Positions 17,972-27,618 of a stretch of 64,000 bases of DNA are shown here, one piece after another (the first letter of the stretch is position 1; each line of letters begins with the position of its first letter). Below the pieces are notes generated by a model that was not told where the DNA came from, did not search any database, and saw only the letters and a program-made list of their open reading frames with translations. The position numbers were made by a program, and so were the translations under genes. Origin of the DNA: CAZCAQ01 sp964496905 (lineage in GTDB: Bacteria > Patescibacteriota > WWE3 > UBA101185 > UBA10185); NCBI GenBank assembly GCA_964496905.1, contig CAZCAQ010000003.1, positions 16,706-80,705 on the forward strand, read 5' to 3'.

Positions 17972-20900
17972 ATGAAACAAACCATTATTAAATATACAAA
18001 AACAATAGTAGTGCCTCTTTTACTTTATAGTGCAGTAACTTTCTTTCTGCTACATAAAACACTTTTATCAGAAGGAATAATCACGGGCAGTGATTGGGCA
18101 ATTCCAGCTACTTCACTACAAGCTGAAAATTACTTTTATAGCAGTTTTTCTACTTGGACAACATTAGGTGGACTTGCTGGCGGATTTAAATCTTTTTTGA
18201 CCGACATACCAGTAAGCACTTTCTTTTTTGCTTTAAGCAAGGCTGGGTTTTCTGGAGCTGCAATTTCCAAGATCTTTTTATCAGTAACTTATGTCATGGC
18301 AGGTTTAGGTATGTATTACCATTTAAGGTATCAAAAGCTAGGTTATGGTATGGCCTTTTTAGGTGGTTTATTGTACATAACTGCTCCATTTTTTTTTAAT
18401 TTTACAGTAATAGGTTGGATTTACGCCTTGCTGGGCATGGCATTATTTCCAGTTTATTTAACTGTCCTAGATAAGTCAGTTCGCGAGAAAAAGTTATATT
18501 TGGCTGTAGCTGCTGGTTTAATTTTTACATTGGCTATGGTTCAATCCACATCTTTATTGTGGTTTAGCGTTGGGACAGGTTCTTTGATGCTTAGTTATAT
18601 TAGTGACAGAGTTCAAATTAAAAATTATATAAATTCACTTTTGTGCGTCGGAGTTGTGTTAGTTATTACAAACATATTTTGGTTAGTTAATATTTTTGGT
18701 GATGCAACAGTTACAGGGTCGTCAAATGTGTTAAGTAGTGTAAGTACAGGCACGTGGTCTCGGTTATCAGTTCTTAACATCATTAGGGGTTGGGGCACAT
18801 TGTTTAACTATTCTTTCGAAAGTGCATTCGAAAAATCTTTAGTGGCTTTCTCGTTTGTTATGCCTATAGTGTTAGCAGCATATTCATATTTTGTAAAAGA
18901 AGGGCTTAAGATCAAAAAACTTACATATTTAACACTATATCTATTCCCGATTGTATTATTTTTTCTAGGACAAGGTGTTGTATCTAGTATTCCATTCGGT
19001 AATGTTTTTAGAGATGGGGGAAGAATTTCAGTCACAAGCACTTTTAGCTTAGTTGCATTATCTGTATTGGGATTAAATTATCTTAAAAAAAACAAGTATT
19101 ACGGACTTTTTCTTGTGCTGTTAGTGTGCCTGTTAATTAACATGCATCCATTTTTGCGAGGTGACATTTGGAAAGATCAAGAGTACGAAAGTGATATTAG
19201 ACTACGTACGTACGAATATAATAAAGAGTATGACAAGGTTGAGGCCTACTTAGCTCAAGATGGAAAAACATCCAAGGCTTTATATTTTCCAATTACATCG
19301 TCTATAGAGGATTTCTCTGACAATGACTTTAGAGGCACTTACAAAGAAATGGCATATTTATATGCAAACATGGCTCCGGTACCAGGTAGCGTTTATATAT
19401 CAGACAAGGAAAAAGATGGTATAAATGGTTTTTACCGGTCCCTCTCTGATGAGATTAAGTGGAATTTTGACAAAGTAGAGCCAACTATTTTCGACATGGT
19501 GAATTTTAAGTATTTAGTGTTCTATAAAAAATCCATGGTTGCTACTGATTGGGAAGTTTACTCCAAAGTACAAAAAAGTGAGAATTTTGAAGACATAACG
19601 ACAAAGATTCTAGGTGCAGATCACGATGCAATAGCCGTGTTTAAAATTAAAACACCCAGTCAAGAAATTACAAGTCCAAAAAGTGTGTATATTACTAATT
19701 CCTCTATAACAAAAGATATTCAGATGCAAACATTAATTAAGAAAAATGGGGTTGCTTTATTTCACCCAACACCCCCAATAAAATCAACAAGTGGCCTAGA
19801 TATTGTTGAGGCCGAAAGAATTGATGACTACAAATTACTTAACTACACAAAAAAGGCTACTGACATTTGGGGTTGGCCCAGCGTAAACAACGTCCCTGGA
19901 ACTTTTAAATATAGATTAGTCTTAACAAAAGAAAGAATTAATGAGTTTAAAGCTGAAGACGGCTTCGATAAAGTCGATGCTTTGTTGTGGCATGCGCTAA
20001 AAAGAACACAGGAGATACAAAAATATCAAAACACAGATCACACTCAACAATTTGAATCTTTTTCGAATAAGTACGAACAAATTAAGACTGAACTGGGAAC
20101 AATTCCAGTTACTGAACGTAAACAACCCTTTTATTCTTCAGTAAATAAGGTTGGATTTTATTTAAAAGAACTTCAGAATATTCAAGGTTTTGAAAATTAT
20201 TTTAAAGATTATAAAGTATTTGTGAATGGGCTTAACTTAATTACTTGCGAGGGTATATGTTATGAAAAAAATATTGATTCCAAGACTACAGTTCCTATTT
20301 TTATTGACGAAACAGAAATTACTACACAGCAGCTTGTTTTTGCAAAAGACACAATTGTATTGAATCACATTGAAGAAATTTTAGTAACAGATGAGGATTA
20401 CAAAGCTAGTGGCACCTTTATAAAAGATTTTGGCGAGAAGAACAATCTGTTTAGTTATGTAAATATTGCCGAGAGAATTGTATCCTCAGATATTTTTAAG
20501 AACTTATATATATCCCTAGTGGGCGCAAAGATAGTCGAGTTACCAAGTCTTACCAAAGGCAAAACCTATAGAGTTGATTTTGACTACTATACTTCTGCAA
20601 CGCCGATTAAGATCGTATTTATTGAGGATCTCTTAATTGCTAAAGAGGACTTTGATGTCAAAAATGGCAAAAATAATTTTAGCTACCAACCTGTTGTTAC
20701 TTCTATGACATCAATCTCTCCGGAAGATCTTGATTCTAGAGACGCTGAAAAACTAGCTCATTTTACAGCAAGGTTCGAGCCCACAGCAATGTCAAAAAGA
20801 ACATATTTGTTTATATCTGATGGCATAAATAAAACAAATGCCAGTGAGCAAAAAATTCTAAATTTTAAAGTGACAAAAGAAGATAACGGAAGGCTCTTTT

Positions 20901-21301
20901 TAGCAAAAAAAGAGCCAGAAAAAGCTGTCACACAGCAAACCATAAAGTTTGATAAGCAATCACGTACGCGGTATATAGGCAGAATAGAAAAGCCCTCAGG
21001 GAATTTTGCAATAATCTTAAAGCAAAGGTTCCACCCTGGTTGGGAACTTAAATTACTAAATAAAGTACCTGGTCGTAAATCAGTGACCCCCAAACATTAT
21101 GCCGCAAATGGATATGCAAACGGTTGGATTGTTGATAGCTCTAGTTTTACAAAAAACGAACCACTAAATTTTGTAATAGAATTTAAGCCTCAGCGTAAAA
21201 CCGAAGTTTTGATGGTTATTTCAGGGTTGTTTATTGTTGCTTTTATTTATATAGTTTTAAAGGGTATTTATTTAGACTCTAAAAAGCCAAGTACTAAATG
21301 A
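17972..21301 (+). CDS. Large GT-C-like membrane protein with a long extracytoplasmic domain
   Basis: 1109 aa. Residues 1 to about 400 hold some 11-12 membrane helices; about 410-1075 is hydrophilic with many short beta-like segments; one last helix (VISGLFIVAFIYIVLKG) anchors the C-terminus. The first outer loop GIITGSDWAIPATS has an Asp where GT-C enzymes keep their catalytic acid. This architecture resembles arabinofuranosyltransferase-like or YfhO-like membrane proteins, but I cannot assign a family. No other protein in the window is this long. The next gene overlaps by 4 nt (ATGA) and is also GT-C-like, so the two may act on the same glycan. Confidence 0.65.
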   Translation: MKQTIIKYTKTIVVPLLLYSAVTFFLLHKTLLSEGIITGSDWAIPATSLQAENYFYSSFSTWTTLGGLAGGFKSFLTDIPVSTFFFALSKAGFSGAAISKIFLSVTYVMAGLGMYYHLRYQKLGYGMAFLGGLLYITAPFFFNFTVIGWIYALLGMALFPVYLTVLDKSVREKKLYLAVAAGLIFTLAMVQSTSLLWFSVGTGSLMLSYISDRVQIKNYINSLLCVGVVLVITNIFWLVNIFGDATVTGSSNVLSSVSTGTWSRLSVLNIIRGWGTLFNYSFESAFEKSLVAFSFVMPIVLAAYSYFVKEGLKIKKLTYLTLYLFPIVLFFLGQGVVSSIPFGNVFRDGGRISVTSTFSLVALSVLGLNYLKKNKYYGLFLVLLVCLLINMHPFLRGDIWKDQEYESDIRLRTYEYNKEYDKVEAYLAQDGKTSKALYFPITSSIEDFSDNDFRGTYKEMAYLYANMAPVPGSVYISDKEKDGINGFYRSLSDEIKWNFDKVEPTIFDMVNFKYLVFYKKSMVATDWEVYSKVQKSENFEDITTKILGADHDAIAVFKIKTPSQEITSPKSVYITNSSITKDIQMQTLIKKNGVALFHPTPPIKSTSGLDIVEAERIDDYKLLNYTKKATDIWGWPSVNNVPGTFKYRLVLTKERINEFKAEDGFDKVDALLWHALKRTQEIQKYQNTDHTQQFESFSNKYEQIKTELGTIPVTERKQPFYSSVNKVGFYLKELQNIQGFENYFKDYKVFVNGLNLITCEGICYEKNIDSKTTVPIFIDETEITTQQLVFAKDTIVLNHIEEILVTDEDYKASGTFIKDFGEKNNLFSYVNIAERIVSSDIFKNLYISLVGAKIVELPSLTKGKTYRVDFDYYTSATPIKIVFIEDLLIAKEDFDVKNGKNNFSYQPVVTSMTSISPEDLDSRDAEKLAHFTARFEPTAMSKRTYLFISDGINKTNASEQKILNFKVTKEDNGRLFLAKKEPEKAVTQQTIKFDKQSRTRYIGRIEKPSGNFAIILKQRFHPGWELKLLNKVPGRKSVTPKHYAANGYANGWIVDSSSFTKNEPLNFVIEFKPQRKTEVLMVISGLFIVAFIYIVLKGIYLDSKKPSTK

Positions 21302-22902
21302 TTATATTAGGTGGTTTAGGTGATCAAATCACAACTTTAGTTTGGGGAACCGTTTCTAAGCCTTTTTTTTCATTTTTAAATTCAGGCTTTGCCGAATTCC
21401 CACAATATGAAAAATTATTTTGGGATTTTTTGCACCCCTTGCAATCAAACCAGCCTTTAACTTGGTTCTTATACTCTGTACTAATTTCTATTCTTGGCGC
21501 AGGCGGTTATAACTTAATTTTACTTATCAATTTGTTATTAAGTTTTGTATGCGCCTTAGTATTGTTTCGCAAATACAGGTTCTCTTTTGTTTATGCAGCC
21601 ATTTTCACCTTTTCTGGCTATATGTGGTCACATTTAGGTTTACATCCAGACTTGATTCAACTATGGCCGATTCCGCTATATTTGTATTTTTTGCTTGAAA
21701 AGCAGAATATGTCAGATTTAAAAAAAAGTATTGTTTTAGCTATGCTAGCTTCGCTGACGCTTGCTTTGTCTAATTACTATGGTTATTTTTTGCTAATAAC
21801 TACAGTTTTCTATGCTGTTATTTGTTTATTTACACTGTTACTCCAAAAAAACAAACTCTCGCTCAATCAAGTACGTAATGCGTTAATTTGGGTTGGTATA
21901 GTACTAGTCTTAAGTTCTACTTTTTTGTATCCCTATATCTCGGCAAACTATTTAACAAAAACAGAGAAGGTAACATTAAACACGCGATTAGCTCTTGATC
22001 GCCCGTATGCGGATTTTTTTACATTTAGTTCAAGACCTTGGTATTTTTTTATTCCATCGCCAAACAATCCTGTATATGGAAATTTATCTGAAAATGTATT
22101 AACCAAGCTTAAAGATACAAACTATTTTTTGGCAGATGATTACTTTACAGCTGAACATGGTGCAAATTTTTTTGGGTTTATGTTTTTGACTTCAGTTTTG
22201 CTGAGTAGCGTTTTTATGTTTATTAAGACCAAAGGGGATGCGCGTGTAAAGATTGCCCAATTATTCATTTTGCTGTTCTTCCTCTTTTTGTATATGCTTC
22301 CTCCATTTTTTACTCTTTCTGGAATAAAAATTTATACTCCAGGCCACTTAGCATTTACATATTTCCCCATGTTTAGGGTAACGGCGCGGATTTCTATAAT
22401 AATTTTGCCCATATTACTGCTAATTCTGGCAACAAACATAAACTACATCTGGCTCCATTTTGAGCGGTGGAGGAAATCACTAAAAGTAGCCATGGTTGCT
22501 ATGCTACTAGTAACATTGATAGAAGTTTTTAGTATGCCTCCATTACCATCAGCACCTAGTGTCCCAGAGGTTTATACATTTCTCAATAAACATAGTGACA
22601 CACGGGCAACCTTTTTTGTTTACCCCTATTCCAAAACCCAAGAGGCGCTGTATTTTTTAAGTGAACATGAAAGATTTTTACTCAATCCTCGTGATTACAA
22701 TTCTGCACAAGTTGCTTCCGAACACATTACTCTAAGATTTGCATCTGATGGTGGGTATGAAGATGTATTAAAATTAAACCCAGACTATATTGTTGTATTT
22801 AAAAACATATCACCTAAGGAAAAAGCAAAAATACTTTCAAGTAAGGAGTTTGAACTTGAACAAGAATTTTCGGATGCATATTTACTAAAAGTTGTAGAAT
22901 AA
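21298..22902 (+). CDS. GT-C-like / YfhO-like multispanning membrane protein
   Basis: A 534-aa protein with about 12 helices and a C-terminal soluble segment (about 420-534) containing FFVYPYSKTQEALYFLSEHERF. The N-terminus starts with a loop, GGLGDQITTLVWG, where GT-C proteins put the first catalytic Asp. FTFSGYMWSHLGLHPDLIQLW and GYFLLITTVFYAVICLF are hydrophobic family-like regions. Probable membrane glycosyltransferase partner of the 1109-aa upstream protein, with which it overlaps. Function not determined. Confidence 0.65.
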   Translation: MIILGGLGDQITTLVWGTVSKPFFSFLNSGFAEFPQYEKLFWDFLHPLQSNQPLTWFLYSVLISILGAGGYNLILLINLLLSFVCALVLFRKYRFSFVYAAIFTFSGYMWSHLGLHPDLIQLWPIPLYLYFLLEKQNMSDLKKSIVLAMLASLTLALSNYYGYFLLITTVFYAVICLFTLLLQKNKLSLNQVRNALIWVGIVLVLSSTFLYPYISANYLTKTEKVTLNTRLALDRPYADFFTFSSRPWYFFIPSPNNPVYGNLSENVLTKLKDTNYFLADDYFTAEHGANFFGFMFLTSVLLSSVFMFIKTKGDARVKIAQLFILLFFLFLYMLPPFFTLSGIKIYTPGHLAFTYFPMFRVTARISIIILPILLLILATNINYIWLHFERWRKSLKVAMVAMLLVTLIEVFSMPPLPSAPSVPEVYTFLNKHSDTRATFFVYPYSKTQEALYFLSEHERFLLNPRDYNSAQVASEHITLRFASDGGYEDVLKLNPDYIVVFKNISPKEKAKILSSKEFELEQEFSDAYLLKVVE

Positions 22903-22906
22903 ACAT
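22895..22906 (+). promoter_or_regulatory. Leaderless -10-like element before 22907
   Basis: TAGAAT (5 of 6 to consensus) at 22895-22900 overlaps the upstream stop codon and lies exactly 6 nt before ATG 22907. -35 is weak (TTACTA at 22882-22887 lies 7 bp closer than needed). Confidence 0.3.
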
Positions 22907-24349
22907 ATGAAGAATTTTATGTTAATTTTTTTGAGCGGTTTTTTAGTTTATTTTGGCTCATTCATGTTTGTCTATTTTTCTGGACTTAACACTTTGCCAA
23001 TTCAATCCGAAGATACAGTGCCCGCAATGTTTATTCCAGTTACTTTGCTAAAAGAAGGCACTTTTTATGCTGATACATACTACGATATGATGCTTGATCG
23101 GTATCCGCATCCTGATGATAGAAATGGAAAGGATGGGCTAGTTCCGTTTTATATTAAACGCATCCAAAGTAACGAAAGCGCACCTTGCCAAAAGCTTCCC
23201 GCTGGTATGACCGCGACTTGTTTTAAAACGCACTACGTCACCGCATTCACACTAACACCGGGAATACTTGCAACTCCTGTTTATTTGCCTGCACTGCTAG
23301 CTGGTATGCAGATTACTTGGGAAAATCTCATACTGTTATCACACATGGCTGCAGCTTTAATAATGTCATTTTCCGGGGGTTTTATGTACATTCTGCTTAA
23401 AAAGCATTTTTTTCCGCAACCCGATCAAGACAAAAAAGCGATCTTTTTAACCTCAATTTATCTTTTTGCCACAGTTAACTTTGCTATGCTTTCACAGTCT
23501 TTGTGGCAACACGGAGCATTGCAGCTGTTTACAATTGCGGGGCTGATATTTTTGTTAAATGCGCTAAAAAACCAAAAACCTGCTCATTTTGCACTTTTTG
23601 GATTCTTTTTGTCGCTAGCAGTAATTACGCGTCCAACTGCGGCATTGTTTGCAGTTTTGTTATATTTACTAATTCCGCTCACACTAAAAAAGCAAGGCAT
23701 AAAACCCACTATTTACACTTTTTTGGGAGTTTTGCCTGTTGTAGCATTTTTTGTTTGGTACACGCTTGTATATTACGGAGGTTTTTCAAATAATGGATAC
23801 GCTTCGCAAATGGGGAACAGCTGGATCTCTCCACTTTGGGAGGGCTTTTTGGGCATTTGGGTGTCTCCTAGCAAAGGCATTTTGATTTACTCGCCTGTTT
23901 TGTTCTTTTCACTAGTTGGCGCATATAAAGCCTTTAAAAACAAATCTTTGGAAAATCGGCCACTTTTTTTGCTCAGCGTCGTAATCATCGTTTTGCACAC
24001 TTTAGTAATGGGGAAGTGGAAACACTGGTTTGGAGGTTTTTCTTTTGGTTACCGCCTAGCGAGCGATGTTTTGCCATTTTTTATAATTTTGCTCGCTTCC
24101 TATGTTTTGTCTGATTTGTATGCGCGCACCCGCAAAGTGTTTTATGTATTATTTGCGTTTTCAGTTGGAGTTCAGCTGATGGGAATGGTGTTTTTTGATG
24201 GAATTTGGCACAACGCTTACGATATGGGTTTTAAGGATACTCGCTGGCTTTGGTCGTTGCAGGATTCCGAGGCTGCTTTTAATGTTCGTCGGGTGTTAGT
24301 GAAGTCAGGGTATCTGGAGCGAGCGTGTCCGGAGTGTCTGCCGAATTAG
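22907..24349 (+). CDS. Multispanning membrane glycosyltransferase-like protein
   Basis: A 480-aa protein with about 10-11 membrane helices and a large first outer loop (about residues 30-105) with IQSEDTVPAMFIP and DRYPHPDDRNGKDG, rich in acidic residues. Overall shape is GT-C-like; the cysteines in the loop (ESAPCQKLPAGMTATCFK) could form a disulfide. Its last 71 nt overlap, on the opposite strand, the 3' end of the HExxH gene, so the two transcripts are complementary there. No reaction can be assigned. Confidence 0.6.
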   Translation: MKNFMLIFLSGFLVYFGSFMFVYFSGLNTLPIQSEDTVPAMFIPVTLLKEGTFYADTYYDMMLDRYPHPDDRNGKDGLVPFYIKRIQSNESAPCQKLPAGMTATCFKTHYVTAFTLTPGILATPVYLPALLAGMQITWENLILLSHMAAALIMSFSGGFMYILLKKHFFPQPDQDKKAIFLTSIYLFATVNFAMLSQSLWQHGALQLFTIAGLIFLLNALKNQKPAHFALFGFFLSLAVITRPTAALFAVLLYLLIPLTLKKQGIKPTIYTFLGVLPVVAFFVWYTLVYYGGFSNNGYASQMGNSWISPLWEGFLGIWVSPSKGILIYSPVLFFSLVGAYKAFKNKSLENRPLFLLSVVIIVLHTLVMGKWKHWFGGFSFGYRLASDVLPFFIILLASYVLSDLYARTRKVFYVLFAFSVGVQLMGMVFFDGIWHNAYDMGFKDTRWLWSLQDSEAAFNVRRVLVKSGYLERACPECLPN

Positions 24350-25259
24350 TTTGCAATTTTTCAAATAGTAACTTTGCAGCTTCAACTGCTTTGGTATGTT
24401 TAGCGTCTACTTTTTTCCTAAATTTTGTATCAGTAAATCTCTTCCTGAGTAAATCCTTATTAGAAGTAACATCATGAAAGGCATCCCCAATATAGTCCAA
24501 TAAGTTTCCGTCGTTAATTTTGTCTGCGGCTTCCAGATCTCCACTTAGTAGTGCAAGAGTAGAAAAACAATACAGCGTATCTCTTACTTCTTGCTTCTCG
24601 TAATCATGTTCTTTGCTTATATTAACGATTATTGTAGATATTGTGAAATAAGTGAGCAGTGCTTCCCAAATATAATCTGGTGCATCATTCCTAATTGAAC
24701 TACAGAATGCTTCAACATGTGCTTGCATTTCTTGCGCATATCTTAAGTCAAAAAGAGTCTTTTGGATTTGATCTACTAAGTCATTGTTTTCTTCCGTTTT
24801 TCTCGCCGCATCTCGTACAGCAGACAGCCTATGCTCAACTGTAGCTGAGCCTAACTTCTGCTCTTGCATTCTGTGAACTGCCTCGTGTGTCAGATTATAT
24901 CTTCTGAATTCCTCCAACCCCTCCCCTCGACTTAGGTCCAAAAGTGATCGTAGATACTCTCTGTATATTGGATGTGCATTTGAGAGCTTGTCAAAATTAG
25001 CTTCATTAAAGGTTTGATACTGCTTTAATAATTCTGAGGATAGTTGTTCTGGTGTAGCACTAATTAAAAAATATGGGTTCTCCTCTGTTCCAATAATGAC
25101 ACCTTCAAAATCGTTTGGGTCATGAAATTTCCACCTTGTGAAACTTCCATAAGTGCCTTTAGCTACCGAGGCATCGCTTAAGTTTGCATGTAATGTTCTA
25201 TCTGCAACTTCAATTGATTCAGGTGAAACGGTGGCAATAGTTTGAATGGTGTCACTCAC
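24279..25259 (-). CDS. Orphan soluble protein with HExxH motif (putative metallopeptidase-like)
   Basis: I set the start at GTG 25259, giving 326 aa; a longer frame to 25367 would overlap the divergent gene and the promoter. No family is recognised. The protein is hydrophilic, without signal peptide or membrane helix. HEAVH (H125-E126-A127-V128-H129) in RYNLTHEAVHRMQEQ fits the zinc-binding HExxH core, and acidic residues at E177 or E183 (AQEMQAHVEAF) could be a third ligand. The C-terminal tail has PDTL repeats (DTPDTLAPDTLTSLTPDEH). It is the only - strand gene inside the 33-kb glycan locus, so it is probably an insertion. HExxH can occur by chance; activity is unproven. Confidence 0.6.
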   Translation of the reverse strand: MSDTIQTIATVSPESIEVADRTLHANLSDASVAKGTYGSFTRWKFHDPNDFEGVIIGTEENPYFLISATPEQLSSELLKQYQTFNEANFDKLSNAHPIYREYLRSLLDLSRGEGLEEFRRYNLTHEAVHRMQEQKLGSATVEHRLSAVRDAARKTEENNDLVDQIQKTLFDLRYAQEMQAHVEAFCSSIRNDAPDYIWEALLTYFTISTIIVNISKEHDYEKQEVRDTLYCFSTLALLSGDLEAADKINDGNLLDYIGDAFHDVTSNKDLLRKRFTDTKFRKKVDAKHTKAVEAAKLLFEKLQTNSADTPDTLAPDTLTSLTPDEH

Positions 25260-25277
25260 TCTAGTATTATAAGATTG
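25242..25277 (+). promoter_or_regulatory. Divergent promoter of the 25287 glycosyltransferase
   Basis: TTGAAT at 25242-25247, 17 nt, TATTAT at 25265-25270. Transcription would start near 25277, giving a leader of about 10 nt before ATG 25287. Shares bases 25266-25270 with the opposite promoter, so only one polymerase can open this DNA at a time. Confidence 0.6.
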
Positions 25278-25294
25278 GCGTAAGCAATGCACAA
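25259..25294 (-). promoter_or_regulatory. Promoter of the - strand HExxH gene, leaderless
   Basis: Reading on the - strand: TTGTGC at 25294-25289, 17 nt, perfect TATAAT at 25271-25266, 6 nt, then GTG at 25259. The predicted start site is the G of the GTG. The -10 interlocks with the -10 of the divergent + strand promoter. Confidence 0.65.
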
Positions 25295-26504
25295 TCAAGT
25301 TAAATACAACATCATATGCCTCTCCAACCAGCTGTGGGATTTTCCCAATTGGACAAACAAGCGCCACTCAATGTCGCGACTTGCTGCGCTTGGGCATAAC
25401 GTTCTTTTTGTTGATCCGCCCATTAATGCGGGCCGCGTGCTTTACAATCAAGTAAAGCGAAATAATTGGAATGCATACCGGCTTGTGACGCAAGTTAAAA
25501 AAGATGCGGAATCTGGGGCAAATGTATACACACCAATAAACTTGGCGCCGTTTCCACAAATAACTTCTAAACTTCATGCAAAAAGAATCAACAAATTAGC
25601 GAAAAAGCTTTTTGATCCAAATCTCAAAACACTTCTTTGGGTTTATCATGTGCAAATTCCAGAGCTTGCCCATTATCTGGACACATTGCATCACGATTTT
25701 TTAATTTACGACTGCGTTGATAATTATTCCGGCTTTCCCAATGTGAAAAATCCGCTTAAGGCTTCGGTTTCAAGTTCTCAAATTAGTGAGATAGAGCAAA
25801 TGCTCACTACCAAGGCAAATTTAGTCTTTGCAACGGCTCCTGGACTTTACGATAAACTCCAGAAATATAACAAAAACGTGTATTTTACTCCAAATGTAGG
25901 GGATTACGAAAAATTTAAAAATGCTCGTCAATTAAAGGATCAAACGCCAGATGAGATTAAAGCAATAAAACGGCCTCGAATTGGTTTTACGGGTGCGCTG
26001 GATGATTACAAGTTTGATTACGATTTAATGCGGAAAATTGCAACTGATCATCCAAACTATCAATTTATATTAATTGGTCCTATGGCACTAAAAGACCGCG
26101 AAGCCAGCGATACTATAGAAAAATTTAAAGACCTGCCAAACATTCATGCGCTAGGTTCTCGCGATTTTAAACAAATCCACCTTTATTTTGCAGGCTTTGA
26201 TGCTTTTATGATTCCATACGTTTTAAACGACTATACGGTTGGTGGATGTTTTCCCATGAAATTCCACGAATCCCTAGCTGCTGGTTTTCCAACAATTGTC
26301 ACTGATTTACCAGCTTACTTGCCGTTTGCAGATGTAGCTTATATTTCTAAAACTTACGATGAGTTTTCTCAAAACCTTAAAAAAGCGCTAGAAGAAGATA
26401 CTCCTGAGCGTATAAAAGCTCGCCAAGCGGTGGCTAAAGAGAACAACTGGGAAGGTAAAGTTCAAAAGCTTTTATCCCTCATAAACCAACATATTACTGT
26501 ATAA
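25287..26504 (+). CDS. GT-B glycosyltransferase (GT4-like)
   Basis: A 405-aa protein. NIICLSNQLWDFPNWTNKRH near the N-terminus, LGHNVLFVDPPINAGR, LLWVYHVQIPELAHYL; C-domain KRPRIGFTGALDDYKFDYDL near residue 228, QFILIGPMALKDREAS, and GGCFPMKFHESLAAGFPTIV with a donor-binding Glu. This resembles teichuronic/UDP-galactopyranose-type transferases often found in CPR glycan loci. The N-terminal part is shorter in glycine-rich loop than typical GT4. It has its own promoter, so it begins a new transcription unit after the inverted gene. Confidence 0.85.
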   Translation: MHNQVKYNIICLSNQLWDFPNWTNKRHSMSRLAALGHNVLFVDPPINAGRVLYNQVKRNNWNAYRLVTQVKKDAESGANVYTPINLAPFPQITSKLHAKRINKLAKKLFDPNLKTLLWVYHVQIPELAHYLDTLHHDFLIYDCVDNYSGFPNVKNPLKASVSSSQISEIEQMLTTKANLVFATAPGLYDKLQKYNKNVYFTPNVGDYEKFKNARQLKDQTPDEIKAIKRPRIGFTGALDDYKFDYDLMRKIATDHPNYQFILIGPMALKDREASDTIEKFKDLPNIHALGSRDFKQIHLYFAGFDAFMIPYVLNDYTVGGCFPMKFHESLAAGFPTIVTDLPAYLPFADVAYISKTYDEFSQNLKKALEEDTPERIKARQAVAKENNWEGKVQKLLSLINQHITV

Positions 26505-26511
26505 TTCCCAT
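26500..26511 (+). promoter_or_regulatory. Leaderless promoter element before 26512
   Basis: Perfect TATAAT at 26500-26505 overlapping the previous stop codon, exactly 6 nt before ATG 26512. No good -35 seen. Confidence 0.45.
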
Positions 26512-27618
26512 ATGCGTATTCTGTACGTTATTAATTCGGGCAATTTTGGAGGCGCCGAAAAGCACATTAAAGACTTGACTCAAGGAATGACCCAAAAAGG
26601 CCATGAAGTCTTTATTTGGTGTCTTGCAGGGCCTATGATTGAGCTTTACAAGGCCGCTGGTGCGCAGGTTACGGCAATCTCTCCCCGTTTTGAAATAGAC
26701 CCTTTTTACGTCCAAAAACTCAAAAAATTCCTAAAAGAGCAAAAAATCGATGTAGTGCATGTTCACGACAAATCGGGTGCAAATGCGCTAATGTCCGCAT
26801 ATTTGGCAAAAACGCCCGTTCGCGTTAGCAATGTTCATACTCCGCTTTCTCAATGGCAAATAAATCTAATTAAAAAAGCCATAAATTTGGTCGCATATTT
26901 TTTTGTAACGCGTCTTTTATCTCAACAAGAAATTGCCATTACAAAGGAAGTAAAACGCATAAAAGTGTCTGAAGGCATTCCAGCAAGCAAAATTACCGTA
27001 ATTCCAAATTATGCCGAATTACCCACAAACGCGTCTCACGATAAAAAAGTGCAGTTTTTGCAAAAATGGGTTTTTGTAGACAAACTAGTCATAGGTGTTG
27101 TTGGGCGCACTTCAGCAGAAAAAGGCCAAGATTTGTTAATTAAGGCGTTTTACAAGCTTTCACACGAATTTGATCACATACGTCTTGCAATTATTGGCGG
27201 AGGTCCTTTGCAAGAAAACTATCAAACCATGCTTAAGGAGCTTAAACTTTCAGAAAAGTCCGTAATTACCGGAATTTTCCCTGACGAAGATAAATCAACT
27301 CTTTTTTCAACCTTAAATATTTTTGTATTTCCATCTCGTGCGGAAGGTTTTGGCTATGTTCCGTTAGAAGCTTTATCTTTGGGAATTCCTGTAATTGCAT
27401 CAGGACTCCCTGTTTTAAAGGAAGTTTTGGGAGAACACGCTATGTATTTTGAGCCGGAAAACGTTGAAAGCCTTCAAGAGCAATTGAGATACGCAATTAC
27501 AAATTATGAGGAACTTAAAAGCCAGCAGGAAGGTACAAACTGGATCATTCAAAAATACGGATTTGAGAAATTTATTAGTTCTTACCTAAATTTATATGAG
27601 GAGCTAGCGCGCAAATGA
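26512..27618 (+). CDS. GT4 glycosyltransferase
   Basis: A 368-aa GT-B protein. N-domain: YVINSGNFGGAEKHIKDLT with the GGAE acceptor loop and VDVVHVHDKSGANALM. C-domain: GVVGRTSAEKGQDLLIKAF near residue 200, LAIIGGGPLQENYQTML, and PSRAEGFGYVPLEALSLGIP with the conserved acidic pair. Well-preserved motifs suggest an active cytoplasmic transferase using a nucleotide sugar. Overlaps the next gene by 4 nt (ATGA). Confidence 0.9.
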   Translation: MRILYVINSGNFGGAEKHIKDLTQGMTQKGHEVFIWCLAGPMIELYKAAGAQVTAISPRFEIDPFYVQKLKKFLKEQKIDVVHVHDKSGANALMSAYLAKTPVRVSNVHTPLSQWQINLIKKAINLVAYFFVTRLLSQQEIAITKEVKRIKVSEGIPASKITVIPNYAELPTNASHDKKVQFLQKWVFVDKLVIGVVGRTSAEKGQDLLIKAFYKLSHEFDHIRLAIIGGGPLQENYQTMLKELKLSEKSVITGIFPDEDKSTLFSTLNIFVFPSRAEGFGYVPLEALSLGIPVIASGLPVLKEVLGEHAMYFEPENVESLQEQLRYAITNYEELKSQQEGTNWIIQKYGFEKFISSYLNLYEELARK

